DNA of 39,088 nucleotides, taken from positions 1-39,088 of the forward strand of contig NZ_SGVY01000038.1 in NCBI RefSeq assembly GCF_004535825.1, in the 5' to 3' direction. Numbering within the stretch: the stretch's first letter is position 1; each line of letters starts with the position of its first letter. The notes under the pieces were generated by a model. It saw nothing but the letters and a program-made list of their open reading frames with translations. It did not search any database and was not told where the DNA came from. Made by a program: the position numbers and the translations under genes. Origin of the DNA: Segatella hominis. GTDB lineage: Bacteria; Bacteroidota; Bacteroidia; Bacteroidales; Bacteroidaceae. Shown one piece after another: positions 31,790 to 39,088 of the stretch.

Positions 31790-31840
31790 AACATGTGAAC
31801 GAATAAAAAGACACATGTGGAACGAATAAAAAGACAAAAG
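31780..31840 (+). repeat. Three GAACGAATAAAA units at the thrC 3' end
   Basis: GAACGAATAAAA begins at 31780, 31797 and 31820; the spacer ACATGT follows the first two units and AAGACA follows the last two. The first unit contains the thrC stop codon (AAC GAA TAA). Probably slipped-strand duplication of the gene end. Confidence 0.85.
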
Positions 31841-31900
31841 TTTCTCTCTTTGCAACCCATCATCTAAATGGAATGGCAAGCAATCAGAAAACATCATAAG

Positions 31901-31934
31901 AGCCTTTCTGTTTTTTCGGCAGAAAGGCTTTTTT
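31901..31934 (+). terminator. Terminator of the threonine operon
   Basis: AGCCTTTCTG (31901-31910) pairs perfectly with CAGAAAGGCT (31920-31929) and is followed by a T-run. Confidence 0.92.
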
Positions 31935-32018
31935 GTGCTTTGTGGACGTCTATTTGTAAACTCCATATTACAGATTTACAACAATTAGCACAAAAATTCT
32001 ATAATTCATAGCCAATAA

Positions 32019-32050
32019 TTTGGCAGTATCAAATAAAATTATTATTTTTG
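32019..32050 (+). promoter_or_regulatory. Promoter of pgk
   Basis: TTTGG (32019-32023), 19 bases, TATTTTTG (32043-32050), followed by CCTACAG. Same element pair and spacing as the thrA promoter. Confidence 0.87.
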
Positions 32051-32181
32051 CCTACAGTTTCAGCAGGACAATCATGATTAGCAGCGGCAAGCTCTCCTAA
32101 AGCCCATCCTATGCGAAGTTGTGCAGTATCCATGCAAAGTAGTAAATAAGTTAATAACAACTAAAATAAAATTTAGGTAAA

Positions 32182-33429
32182 ATGAAAATTGAAGATTTTA
32201 ACTTTGCCGGTCACAAGGCAATCGTACGCGTTGATTTCAATGTGCCATTGGATGAGAATGGTAATGTAACTGACGACACTCGTATCCGTGGTGCCCTCCC
32301 TACTTTGAAGAAGGTACTCGCAGACGGTGGTGCTCTTATCATGATGAGCCACATGGGCAAGCCAAAGGGCAAAGTTAAACCAGAACTTTCTCTTTCTCAG
32401 ATTGTAAAGAACGTTTCTGACGCTCTCGGTGTAGAGGTTAAGTTTGCTAAGGACTGCGGTAACGCTGATGCTGAGGCTGCTGCCTTGAAGCCAGGTGAGG
32501 CTCTCTTGCTCGAGAACCTTCGTTTCTACCCAGAAGAGGAAGGCAAGCCAGTTGGCGTAGAGAAGGGTACTCCTGAGTTCGACGCTGCCAAGGCTGAGAT
32601 GAAGGAACGCCAGAAGAAGTTCGCTGCTAAGTTGGCTTCTTACGCTGATGTATATGTAATGGACGCATTCGGTACAGCTCACCGCAAGCACGCTTCTACT
32701 GCAGTTATCGCTGACAGCTTCGATAAGGACCACAAGATGCTCGGCTTCTTGATGGAGAAGGAAGTAAAGGCTGTTGACGCAGTACTCGGCAACATCAAGC
32801 GCCCATTCACAGCTATCATGGGTGGTTCTAAGGTTTCTACTAAGATCGGTATCATCGAGAACTTGTTGACCAAGGTTGACAACCTCATTCTCTGCGGTGG
32901 TATGACTTATACATTCTCTAAGGCTCTCGGTGGCAAGATCGGTATGTCTATCTGCGAGGATGACAAGCTCGACGTTGCTCTCGATGTAATCAAGAAGGCT
33001 AAGGAGAACGGCGTAAACCTCGTACTCGGTACAGACTCTATCTGCGGTGACGATTTCAAGAACGACTGCAATACACAGGTTTGCCCATCTAACAACATCC
33101 CTGACGGTTGGGAGGGTATGGACGCAGGTCCTGAGACTCGCAAGGCTTTCGCTGCAGCTATCAAGGGTGCTAAGACTATCCTCTGGAACGGTCCTGCTGG
33201 TGTATTCGAGTTCGACAACTTCGCTGGTGGTTCTAAGGCAATTGCTGACGCAATCGCTGAGGCTACTAAGGAGGGTGCATTCTCTCTCATCGGTGGTGGT
33301 GACTCTGTAGCTTGTATCAACAAGTTCGGCTTGGCTGATCAGGTTTCTTACATCTCTACAGGTGGTGGTGCTCTTCTCGAGGCTATCGAGGGTAAGGTAT
33401 TGCCAGGTGTAGCTGCTATCGAGAAGTAA
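32182..33429 (+). CDS. pgk: Phosphoglycerate kinase
   Basis: 415 residues, normal length. N-terminal substrate site [20 protein letters not shown] followed by [34 protein letters not shown]; then [14 protein letters not shown], and the nucleotide half with [36 protein letters not shown] and [13 protein letters not shown]. It makes ATP from 1,3-bisphosphoglycerate in glycolysis. The codon use (many GCT, GGT, AAG, CTC) suggests high expression. Single gene with its own promoter and terminator. Confidence 0.98.
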   Translation: MKIEDFNFAGHKAIVRVDFNVPLDENGNVTDDTRIRGALPTLKKVLADGGALIMMSHMGKPKGKVKPELSLSQIVKNVSDALGVEVKFAKDCGNADAEAAALKPGEALLLENLRFYPEEEGKPVGVEKGTPEFDAAKAEMKERQKKFAAKLASYADVYVMDAFGTAHRKHASTAVIADSFDKDHKMLGFLMEKEVKAVDAVLGNIKRPFTAIMGGSKVSTKIGIIENLLTKVDNLILCGGMTYTFSKALGGKIGMSICEDDKLDVALDVIKKAKENGVNLVLGTDSICGDDFKNDCNTQVCPSNNIPDGWEGMDAGPETRKAFAAAIKGAKTILWNGPAGVFEFDNFAGGSKAIADAIAEATKEGAFSLIGGGDSVACINKFGLADQVSYISTGGGALLEAIEGKVLPGVAAIEK

Positions 33430-33528
33430 TAGCTAAACACATTTAATTATCTAAAAGTAATCGTCAGGACTTTCCCGGATTTCAGGAAATATTCCTATAG
33501 AAAGCTTGAAGATAAAGGAAAATATAAG

Positions 33529-33566
33529 TTCGAGGGCATCCTCTTTGGTGGTGTCCTCGAATTTTC
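33529..33566 (+). terminator. Terminator of pgk
   Basis: TTCGAGG (33529-33535) pairs with CCTCGAA (33555-33561) with further partial pairing inside, then TTTT. Confidence 0.65.
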
Positions 33567-33610
33567 AGTTTTAGCAAATACCCCTAAGAATCTACAACTT
33601 AACAATAATA

Positions 33611-35302
33611 ATGGATTGGATCATTAATCTATTTACCAATACGGAATCCGTGGCTCACATCGCCCTACTCTATGCGATTGTCATTGCCATCGGCGTGTAT
33701 CTCGGTAAAATCAAAATCGGAGGTATCTCTTTAGGTGTAACCTTCGTTCTCTTCGCTGGCATTCTCGCAGGTCATGTGGGATTCACAGCACCAAAGGATA
33801 TCCTGACTTTCATACAAGACTTCGGATTGATTCTCTTTGTCTTCATGATTGGTCTTCAGGTAGGTCCTGGTTTCTTCGAGAGTTTCAAGAAAGGTGGTGT
33901 CACCCTTAACTTGCTCTCTACAGGAGCCATTTTCCTCAACGTATGCGTGATGTTTGCATGCTACTACTTGTTCTTTGACACAAGCAATCCTAACAACCTT
34001 CCGATGATGGTAGGTACGCTCTATGGTGCTGTAACCAATACCCCAGGTCTTGGTGCTGCCAATGAAGCGTTGCTCAGCGTATTCCCTAATGGTGCGCCAA
34101 GTATTGCCAATGGTTATGCTTGCGCCTACCCTCTTGGTGTGGTTGGCATCATTGGCGCTACCATTCTGATCAAGTATATCTGCAAGGTAAACCCTCAAGA
34201 GGAGGAAGAACAGTTGAACATGGAAGATGCAGCCAACCCACATGCCAAGGCACACAACATGCACTTGCGTGTGGAGAATGCTTATATCGCAGGTCGCACA
34301 TTACGTGAAGTATCAGAGTTTTTGAACCGCGACATTGTATGCTCACGTCTCTTGCACAAGGGCGAGGTGAGCATTCCAAATAGTAAGACAACCTTTGAGG
34401 TAGGCGACGAGCTCCTCGTAGTTTGTGCTGAGGCTGATGCAGAAGCGATCAAGGCATTCATCGGCCCTGAGATTGATGCAGAATGGGACCGCGAAAAGGA
34501 TGAGGTTCAGCACTTTGTTTCCCGCCGCATTATCGTTACCCGTCCAGAAATGAATGGTAAGACCCTCGGTAAGATGCACTTCGCCAGCGTATATGGCGTG
34601 AACGTAACCCGTATCTCCCGTCAGGGAATGGACATTTTTGCAGGCCGCAACCACCACTTCCACGTAGGTGACAAGATTTTGGTAGTAGGTCCTGAAGAGA
34701 ATGTAAACCGTGTGGCAGAAATGATGGGTAACTCCGTGAAGCGTCTGGATGCACCTAACATCGCAACCATCTTCGTAGGTATCATGGTAGGTATCATCTT
34801 CGGTAGCCTCCCATTTGCAGTACCAGGAATGCCAGTTCCTCTGAAATTAGGTATCGCGGGTGGTCCGCTGATCATCGCTATTTTGATCGGCCGATTCGGT
34901 TATCACTTCAAACTGGTGACTTATACGACCACCTCTGCCAACATGATGCTACGAGAAATCGGACTGGTATTGTTCCTGGCAAGTGTGGGAATCAAGGCTG
35001 GTGCAGGATTCTGGGATACAGTAGTACAGGGAGACGGACTGAAATACGTAGGTTGCGGTTTCCTCATTACAGTCATCCCTATCCTGATAATCGGAACCAT
35101 CGCCCGTCTGAAGTATAAGTTCAACTACTTCACCATCATGGGTATGCTTGCAGGTACCTATACCGACCCACCAGCATTAGCTTATGCAAATGCTTCATGC
35201 TCGAAAGAGGCTCCTGCAGTAGGCTATTCTACCGTTTATCCGTTGAGTATGTTCCTCAGAATTTTCTCGGCACAGATTGTCGTTTTGTTCTTCTGCGGAT
35301 AA
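33611..35302 (+). CDS. AspT/YidE-type membrane antiporter with TrkA-C domains
   Basis: 563 residues with the duplicated AspT architecture: five or so helices at 1-190 ([52 protein letters not shown]), a soluble middle at about 200-380 with two TrkA-C (RCK_C) domains, and a second helical repeat at 385-563 ([18 protein letters not shown], the [18 protein letters not shown] segment, [12 protein letters not shown]). The paired glycine-rich repeats face each other as in aspartate:alanine antiporters. In Bacteroidales such proteins are annotated as putative transporters; the substrate (aspartate, succinate or another dicarboxylate) is not known. It lies 180 bases after pgk with a terminator between; no clear promoter box was found. 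Confidence 0.9.
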   Translation: MDWIINLFTNTESVAHIALLYAIVIAIGVYLGKIKIGGISLGVTFVLFAGILAGHVGFTAPKDILTFIQDFGLILFVFMIGLQVGPGFFESFKKGGVTLNLLSTGAIFLNVCVMFACYYLFFDTSNPNNLPMMVGTLYGAVTNTPGLGAANEALLSVFPNGAPSIANGYACAYPLGVVGIIGATILIKYICKVNPQEEEEQLNMEDAANPHAKAHNMHLRVENAYIAGRTLREVSEFLNRDIVCSRLLHKGEVSIPNSKTTFEVGDELLVVCAEADAEAIKAFIGPEIDAEWDREKDEVQHFVSRRIIVTRPEMNGKTLGKMHFASVYGVNVTRISRQGMDIFAGRNHHFHVGDKILVVGPEENVNRVAEMMGNSVKRLDAPNIATIFVGIMVGIIFGSLPFAVPGMPVPLKLGIAGGPLIIAILIGRFGYHFKLVTYTTTSANMMLREIGLVLFLASVGIKAGAGFWDTVVQGDGLKYVGCGFLITVIPILIIGTIARLKYKFNYFTIMGMLAGTYTDPPALAYANASCSKEAPAVGYSTVYPLSMFLRIFSAQIVVLFFCG

Positions 35303-35354
35303 TATAGCTTACAATTACTGAAATAAGCTTAACAAAAAGTTATAAATTATAAAG

Positions 35355-35390
35355 AGGTGCGCATTTTTCAAAAAATGTGCACCTTTTTTA
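35355..35390 (+). terminator. Terminator of the AspT-like gene
   Basis: AGGTGCGCATTTTT and AAAATGTGCACCT pair with one G-T, followed by TTTTTTA. Confidence 0.88.
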
Positions 35391-35420
35391 TGGTTTATTC
35401 CCAAATAATTCGTATCTTTG
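35390..35420 (+). promoter_or_regulatory. Promoter of oadG-BCCP-oadB operon
   Basis: ATGG (35390-35393), 19 bases, TATCTTTG (35413-35420). The -7 box is full; the -33 box is weak and abuts the preceding terminator. The leader is about 35 bases. Confidence 0.7.
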
Positions 35421-35461
35421 AGCCAAGAAACCTAAGAATAACCCTTTAACGTTAGAAGCGT

Positions 35462-36523
35462 ATGAAAAAATTGGGACTTATATTAAGCATAGGGTTCATC
35501 ACATCCTTGCCCACTTGGAGCCAAGGAGCCAAAAGCATCCGGATAACGGAGGTGATGACCAACAACCGTACAAGCATTGTGGATGAGTACGGTGCACATA
35601 AATCATGGGTGGAGCTATCCAATTCCTCGTTTACAACCTACAACATTCGCGGTATGTTCCTGACTACCGACCGGAGAGTTCTCGACAAAAAGATGTCGCC
35701 CGAAGAACGGCGAAAGCTGATGTGTCCTCTGCCGAACAACGAGCCTCGCACAACCTTGGCTGGCAAGAAAAGTGTGATCATCTACGACCGCTATATCTGG
35801 TATGAAGATTCGGAAGAAACATGCCCAGACTGTTTTCCTAAGGGAAAAGGACACTTCAGATGGTTGAGTGAAGGTACAGGACCTTTCCAACTAAAACTCG
35901 GATTAGTCCCTCTCAAGGAAATAGCAGATGCATTCCATGAAAAAAACAACTGGATCGCTCTCTACGATGGTAATGCTGTAGATCTGATAGACTCTATCAG
36001 CATTCCGTGGTTGGCAGCAGATCAATCCTATGCTCTGACCAGCGATTTCAAGACTTGGAAAATCTGCAATTTGGAAGAAACAACACCAGGTTACCTACCA
36101 CAGCCAAATGGTCTGAGCAAACCCCAGATACTCAAGAAAACAGATCCATACGGCGTTGGCATCGCCGTACTTTCCATGGGCATCGTCTTCTCCTGCCTTG
36201 CCCTCCTCTTCATCTTCTTCTGGGCTTTCGGCGCTTACATGAAGCACAAACAGCGTATTGCTCGTGCTACGGAGAAACACGCCAACCTATTATATAAGAC
36301 AGGAAAGAAGACTATAGAAGTGACATCAGAAATCAGTCACAAGACCAACGTGATGCTCAAGGATGGTTTGACAACCAAGGGTATTGACAAGGAAATCTAT
36401 ATGGCTGTCATTTCATTGGCGCTGAAAGAATACCTGGAGGATGTACATGATATTGAATCCGGTATCATCACCATCAAACCAAAACAGACAAGATGGAATG
36501 CCCCGAATTTTAATAATAAGTGA
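35462..36523 (+). CDS. OadG-family subunit with N-terminal lamin-tail domain
   Basis: 353 residues. The signal peptide is MKKLGLILSIGFITSLPTWS; residues about 25-220 form a lamin-tail (LTD) domain (IRITEVMTNN, the SWVELSNSSFTTYNIRGMFL stretch, NNWIALYDGNAVDLIDSISI). One membrane helix lies at about 231-256 (GIAVLSMGIVFSCLALLFIF), then a basic helix and a C-terminal tail with GIDKEIYMAVISLALKEY and SGIITIKPKQTRWNA. The LTD domain would sit in the periplasm and the tail in the cytoplasm. OadG (gamma/delta) anchors the carboxyltransferase to the sodium-pump beta subunit. The tail is paralogous to the minigene at 25172-25321. First of a three-gene operon with a biotin carrier and oadB. Confidence 0.88.
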   Translation: MKKLGLILSIGFITSLPTWSQGAKSIRITEVMTNNRTSIVDEYGAHKSWVELSNSSFTTYNIRGMFLTTDRRVLDKKMSPEERRKLMCPLPNNEPRTTLAGKKSVIIYDRYIWYEDSEETCPDCFPKGKGHFRWLSEGTGPFQLKLGLVPLKEIADAFHEKNNWIALYDGNAVDLIDSISIPWLAADQSYALTSDFKTWKICNLEETTPGYLPQPNGLSKPQILKKTDPYGVGIAVLSMGIVFSCLALLFIFFWAFGAYMKHKQRIARATEKHANLLYKTGKKTIEVTSEISHKTNVMLKDGLTTKGIDKEIYMAVISLALKEYLEDVHDIESGIITIKPKQTRWNAPNFNNK

Positions 36524-36561
36524 AGAGTGAAGAACGAAGAGTGAAGAACTCAATAGCTTTA
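36520..36561 (+). repeat. GTGAAGA-rich repeat, intergenic copy
   Basis: A purine-rich stretch of GTGAAGA and ACGAAGA units followed by ACTCAATAGCTTT. The oadG stop codon TGA lies within it. A near copy lies inside the next gene at 36751-36815. Confidence 0.8.
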
Positions 36562-36596
36562 CTGATTCAAAATATAAATATTAAAGATTTAAAACT

Positions 36597-37073
36597 ATGG
36601 CAAAGTATCAATATACTGTCAAGGGTGTCGATTACGAAGTCGAAATCCAAGACATCGAAGGCAATATCGCCAACGTGACCGTGAATGGAATCCCATTCGA
36701 AGTGGAAATGAAGCAACCTGTGAAAGCCGGTAAGCAGAAAGTAAAACTGAGTGAAGAACGAAGAGCAGAAGGAAGTGAAGAACGAAGAGTGAAGAGTGAA
36801 GAATCCAATAGCTCTTCTGCCTCTGCAGCAAGTACAAGTTCGGCACCAACGGCAGCAGCCGGTAAGCCTGTGGTAGCCCCTCTGCCTGGTACTATCAACG
36901 AAATCAAGGTAAAGGTAGGCGACAAGGTGAATGCTGGAGATACGGTTGTCATCCTTGAAGCCATGAAGATGCAGAATAATATCGAGGCTGAAACTTCCGG
37001 AACCATCACAAGTATCAACGTGAACAAGGGCGATGCCGTGATGGAAGGCGATACGTTAGTAACCATTAAATAG
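36597..37073 (+). CDS. Biotin carboxyl carrier protein, copy 2
   Basis: 158 residues. The N-terminal domain MAKYQYTVKGVDYEVEIQDI then EGNIANVTVNGIPFEVEM matches copy 1. The linker (about 50-85) is unusual: SEERRAEGSEERRVKSEESN is encoded by a GTGAAGA-type repeat, followed by a Ser/Ala-rich part. The biotinyl domain covers about 90-158 with Lys124 in EAMKMQNN. It serves as the mobile carboxybiotin arm between MmdA and the membrane pump. Eight bases before oadB, so cotranscription is certain. The highly charged linker may change reach or solubility; function should be intact because the frame and the biotin motif are kept. Confidence 0.93.
   Translation: MAKYQYTVKGVDYEVEIQDIEGNIANVTVNGIPFEVEMKQPVKAGKQKVKLSEERRAEGSEERRVKSEESNSSSASAASTSSAPTAAAGKPVVAPLPGTINEIKVKVGDKVNAGDTVVILEAMKMQNNIEAETSGTITSINVNKGDAVMEGDTLVTIK
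36751..36815 (+). repeat. GTGAAGA-rich repeat, in-frame copy
   Basis: The same units as at 36520-36561, expanded, ending in ATCCAATAGCTCTT. They code for the charged linker of the biotin carrier. Confidence 0.8.
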
Positions 37074-37080
37074 ATAGCTT

Positions 37081-38229
37081 ATGGATTTCATCATACAAAA
37101 CTTTCATGAGTTCCTGACCTATACGGGCTTTGCCAATGCCACGGCAGGAAATCTCATCATGATCTTAGTGGGAGCCATCTTCATCTGGCTCGCCATCAAG
37201 AAGGATTTCGAACCTTTGCTTCTCGTGCCTATCGGACTGGGCATCATCCTTGGCAACATCCCCTTCCGTGCTGATGCAGGACTCGAAATCGGTCTTTACG
37301 AGGACAACTCCGTACTCAATATTTTCTATCAGGGAGTAAAACAGGGATGGTATCCGCCACTCGTCTTCCTGGGTATTGGAGCTATGACAGACTTCTCGGC
37401 ACTCATCAGCAATCCGAAACTGATTCTTATCGGAGCCGCCGCCCAGTTTGGTATTTTCGGAGCATACATGATAGCCTTAGCTTTAGGATTCGAGCCTAAT
37501 CAGGCTGCAGGTATTGCCATCATTGGTGGAGCCGACGGACCTACCGCCATCTTCCTCTCCAGCAAGTTGAGCCCAAACCTGATGGGAGCCATTGCGGTTT
37601 GTGCCTACTCCTACATGGCGTTAGTGCCTGTGATTCAGCCACCTTTGATGCGACTTCTTACCACCAAGAAAGAGCGTGTCATCAAGATGAAACCAGCTCG
37701 CCAAGTAAGTCAGACCGAGAAGATACTCTTCCCTATCATCGGTTTATTGCTTACCACTTTTATCGTGCCAAGCGGTTTGCCACTACTCGGTATGCTTTTC
37801 TTCGGAAATCTCCTGAAAGAGAGTGGAAAGACAACAAGACTCGCCAAGACAGCTGGCAGCAGCCTGAACGACATCGTGGTGATGCTCCTCGGTCTGACAG
37901 TAGGATGTTCCACCCAGGCATCAGAATTTCTGACCCTCAACACCATCAAGATTTTCGCCCTTGGTGCCTTGGCATTCATTATAGCCTCAGCAAGCGGCAT
38001 TCTCTTTGTGAAACTGATGAACCTGTTCTTGCCGAAAGACAAGAAACTGAATCCGCTGATTGGTAATGCAGGCGTGAGTGCTGTACCGATGAGCGCCCGC
38101 ATCTCCAACAATCTCGGTTTGGAATACGACCGCCACAACTTCCTGCTCATGCACGCTATGGGACCAAATGTGGCAGGTGTTATCGGTTCGGCAGTAGCAG
38201 CCGGTGCCTTGCTCGGCTTCCTGAATTAA
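37081..38229 (+). CDS. oadB: Sodium-translocating decarboxylase beta subunit
   Basis: 382 residues, about 10-11 membrane helices, complete. Family motifs: GAMTDFSALISNPKLILIGA, the GIAIIGGADGPTAIFLSSKL stretch with the essential aspartate, SYMALVPVIQPPLMR, and the C-terminal PLIGNAGVSAVPMSARISNN with GPNVAGVIGSAVAAG. It couples decarboxylation of carboxybiotin to sodium export in the cytoplasmic membrane. OadB, GcdB and MmdB are too alike to separate by eye; the mmdA gene upstream suggests methylmalonyl-CoA decarboxylase. Last gene of the operon. Confidence 0.95.
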   Translation: MDFIIQNFHEFLTYTGFANATAGNLIMILVGAIFIWLAIKKDFEPLLLVPIGLGIILGNIPFRADAGLEIGLYEDNSVLNIFYQGVKQGWYPPLVFLGIGAMTDFSALISNPKLILIGAAAQFGIFGAYMIALALGFEPNQAAGIAIIGGADGPTAIFLSSKLSPNLMGAIAVCAYSYMALVPVIQPPLMRLLTTKKERVIKMKPARQVSQTEKILFPIIGLLLTTFIVPSGLPLLGMLFFGNLLKESGKTTRLAKTAGSSLNDIVVMLLGLTVGCSTQASEFLTLNTIKIFALGALAFIIASASGILFVKLMNLFLPKDKKLNPLIGNAGVSAVPMSARISNNLGLEYDRHNFLLMHAMGPNVAGVIGSAVAAGALLGFLN

Positions 38230-38243
38230 AATTCTCAAATAAT

Positions 38244-38283
38244 AAGAGGATATGTCATAAGGCTATGATACATCCTCTTTTTC
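38244..38283 (+). terminator. Terminator of the oadG-BCCP-oadB operon
   Basis: AGAGGATATGTCATA pairs with TATGATACATCCTCT, with small mismatches, and is followed by TTTTTCG. Confidence 0.85.
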
Positions 38284-38369
38284 GTTTCACCAGAGATTTT
38301 CTTCATCAGACGAATAAAATTGCGCCATGTACTTATGGCACACCTTTATACTATATTTATAAAAGAAAT

Positions 38370-38412
38370 CTGGCAAGATCCGATACTCAAAATTTGTATC
38401 GAATCTTGCCAG
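38370..38412 (-). terminator. Terminator facing the 38443 remnant
   Basis: CTGGCAAGATCCGATAC (38370-38386) pairs with GTATCGAATCTTGCCAG (38396-38412) with one mismatch. On the minus strand it is followed by ATTTCTTTTATAA. It would end leftward transcripts from the gene remnant at 38443. Confidence 0.7.
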
Positions 38413-38442
38413 AAACTATATCTGATAAAGAACTATTTCAGA

Positions 38443-38727
38443 TTAAACAGAAAGAATTTCCAGTTTTCCCTGATAAGAAACCACGATTTTAACCTGATAA
38501 CTCAGCGAACTGTCAGGCATGGCCAAGACAGCCAGGTAATGAATCCCCTTTTCGTCTATCCTCTCAAAGAGCAGGTCACTCAACACAGCCTGTTCCAAGA
38601 AAGATTCAGGCACCTTGTTCTCAAAATCTTTCTTTTTGAAATCATGAGAGAAAAGTTTGTTGGCACCATGGAACACGTTGAGATTGATAATATTCCTTAA
38701 TTCCGCAACACTATAATTTAACTTTAT
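38443..38727 (-). pseudogene. Truncated gene of unknown function cut by the IS
   Basis: The minus strand reads open from about 38727 to the stop at 38443, about 94 codons (KLNYSVAELRNIINLNVFHG, the SFLEQAVLSDLLFERIDEKG segment, YLAVLAMPDSSLSYQVKIV). There is no ATG or TTG near the start; the only internal candidate is a GTG giving a 77-residue product. The open frame ends at a TAA at 38728-38730, seven bases from the apparent left end of the IS1380-like element. The simplest view is that the IS removed the 5' part of a real gene. A terminator lies downstream. The family is not recognised. Confidence 0.5.
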
Positions 38728-38762
38728 TTATAAGTTCCTGAGCAACAAAAAGTTGCCCAGGA

Positions 38763-38840
38763 TTTTGCCATGTCAGAATTTTCACTTATCTTAGTGTTGC
38801 AAAAAGAAAACAAGCAAAACTCTAATATGACATGGCAAAA
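38763..38840 (+). promoter_or_regulatory. 13-base inverted repeat covering the transposase start
   Basis: TTTTGCCATGTCA (38763-38775) is a perfect reverse complement of TGACATGGCAAAA (38828-38840). The second arm includes the transposase ATG. A transcript that starts upstream of 38763 could hide the start codon in a hairpin. Confidence 0.7.
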
Positions 38841-39088
38841 ATACAAATTAAATCTGAGAAACTCACACCTTTTGGAGGAATTTTTTCAATCATGGAGAAA
38901 TTTGACTCCATGCTTTCACCCGTTATCGACTCAACACTGGGTCAGAGATGCAGCAGTATCTTCGGATATCAGTTCAGCGAGATAGTCCGTTCGCTGATGA
39001 GCGTTTATTTCTGTGGCGGCTCATGCGTGGAAGATGTAACGTCACAACTGATGCGCCATCTCTCGTATCATCCTACCCTTCGTACATG
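38832..39088 (+). CDS. IS1380-family transposase, N-terminal part
   Basis: 85 codons to the window edge, still open. It begins MAKIQIKSEKLTPFGGIFSI and continues with FDSMLSPVIDSTLGQR, GYQFSEIVRSLMSVYFCGGS and the CVEDVTSQLMRHLSYHP stretch. This is the typical N-terminus of Bacteroidota IS1380 (DDE-type) transposases; the catalytic residues would lie beyond the window. No frameshift is seen in the part present. It interrupts or truncates the leftward gene at 38443-38727. Confidence 0.88.
   Translation, partial: MAKIQIKSEKLTPFGGIFSIMEKFDSMLSPVIDSTLGQRCSSIFGYQFSEIVRSLMSVYFCGGSCVEDVTSQLMRHLSYHPTLRT

Larger units (their letters stand above)
31841..32181. other. Gap between thrC and pgk
   Basis: This stretch holds the thrC terminator (31901-31934) and the pgk promoter (32019-32050), with about 130 bases of leader before pgk. 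No small gene is seen. The leader holds no strong hairpin that I can find. Confidence 0.6.
38737..39088 (+). mobile_element. Left part of an IS1380-family insertion sequence
   Basis: The element contains the start of an IS1380-type transposase and, 95 bases upstream of it, a 25-base near-palindrome CCTG-A-GCAAC-AAAAA-GTTGC-C-CAGG (38737-38761) that may be the terminal repeat. The exact left end is uncertain, and the right end is outside the window. Confidence 0.65.

Noticed and set aside
38320-38700. 126-codon plus-strand frame before the IS element
   Set aside because: It has no domain and overlaps a strong hairpin; the minus strand in the same place reads like a real protein remnant with a matching terminator.

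Overview
The window looks like a chromosomal segment of a gut or oral Bacteroidales bacterium, most likely Prevotella/Segatella. The main reasons are: promoters of the Bacteroidota type (TTTG or TTGG, about 19-20 bases, then TAnnTTTG); few Shine-Dalgarno sites; a type IX secretion (T9SS) plug protein; a TonB-dependent receptor; a cofactor-independent phosphoglycerate-mutase homologue in a threonine operon; and a methylmalonyl-CoA decarboxylase sodium pump. No database search was run, so family calls rest on recognised motifs and the genus is inferred.

Layout. 1-493: no gene; inverted repeats. 494-775: three tandem tRNA-Asp genes on the minus strand. 874-5895: a leftward run of a CstA-like transporter, a small outer-membrane barrel, RecR, a small membrane protein, a family 2 glycosyltransferase and a GNAT acetyltransferase, with a promoter at 5970-6000. 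6062-6638: six tRNAs (three Lys-CUU, three Arg-ACG). 6720-9828: a GHL10 glycosidase-like protein with a T9SS-type C-terminus, next to a T9SS plug protein. 9914-10217: two tRNA-Glu and one tRNA-Ser. 10474-11751: a lipoprotein serpin. From 12051 the strand switches to plus: rplU-rpmA, serS, an NfnAB/GltD-like fusion flavoprotein, and two unknown small proteins. 18384-20782 (minus): two PLP enzymes of sulfur amino acid metabolism. 20958-23357: a TonB-dependent receptor. 23582-25757: mmdA, a 49-residue OadG-tail minigene and a biotin carrier. 26052-26369: a pstS-like remnant. 26667-31789: a threonine operon. 32182-35302: pgk and an AspT-type transporter. 35462-38229: OadG with a lamin-tail domain, a second biotin carrier and the sodium-pump beta subunit. 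38443-39088: a gene remnant cut by an incomplete IS1380-family element that runs off the window.

How the genes work together. The two halves of a biotin-dependent sodium-translocating decarboxylase (carboxyltransferase plus carrier at about 24 kb; membrane subunits plus a second carrier at about 36 kb) fit the succinate-to-propionate pathway. They are split into two loci that share a duplicated carrier and a duplicated OadG tail. The aspartate kinase/homoserine dehydrogenase, mutase-like protein and threonine synthase form a complete aspartate-to-threonine route if the mutase-like protein is the homoserine kinase. The stable-RNA operons and the L21-L27 operon share promoter features that suggest common growth-rate control.

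Most interesting points: the split sodium pump with a free-standing OadG tail; a GTGAAGA-rich repeat found both between genes and in frame inside the second biotin carrier; the compact repeat/terminator/promoter region before mmdA; a 15-base coding periodicity in a small exported protein; a TATATA-rich repeat present at four sites; and an IS transposase start codon buried in a perfect 13-base inverted repeat.
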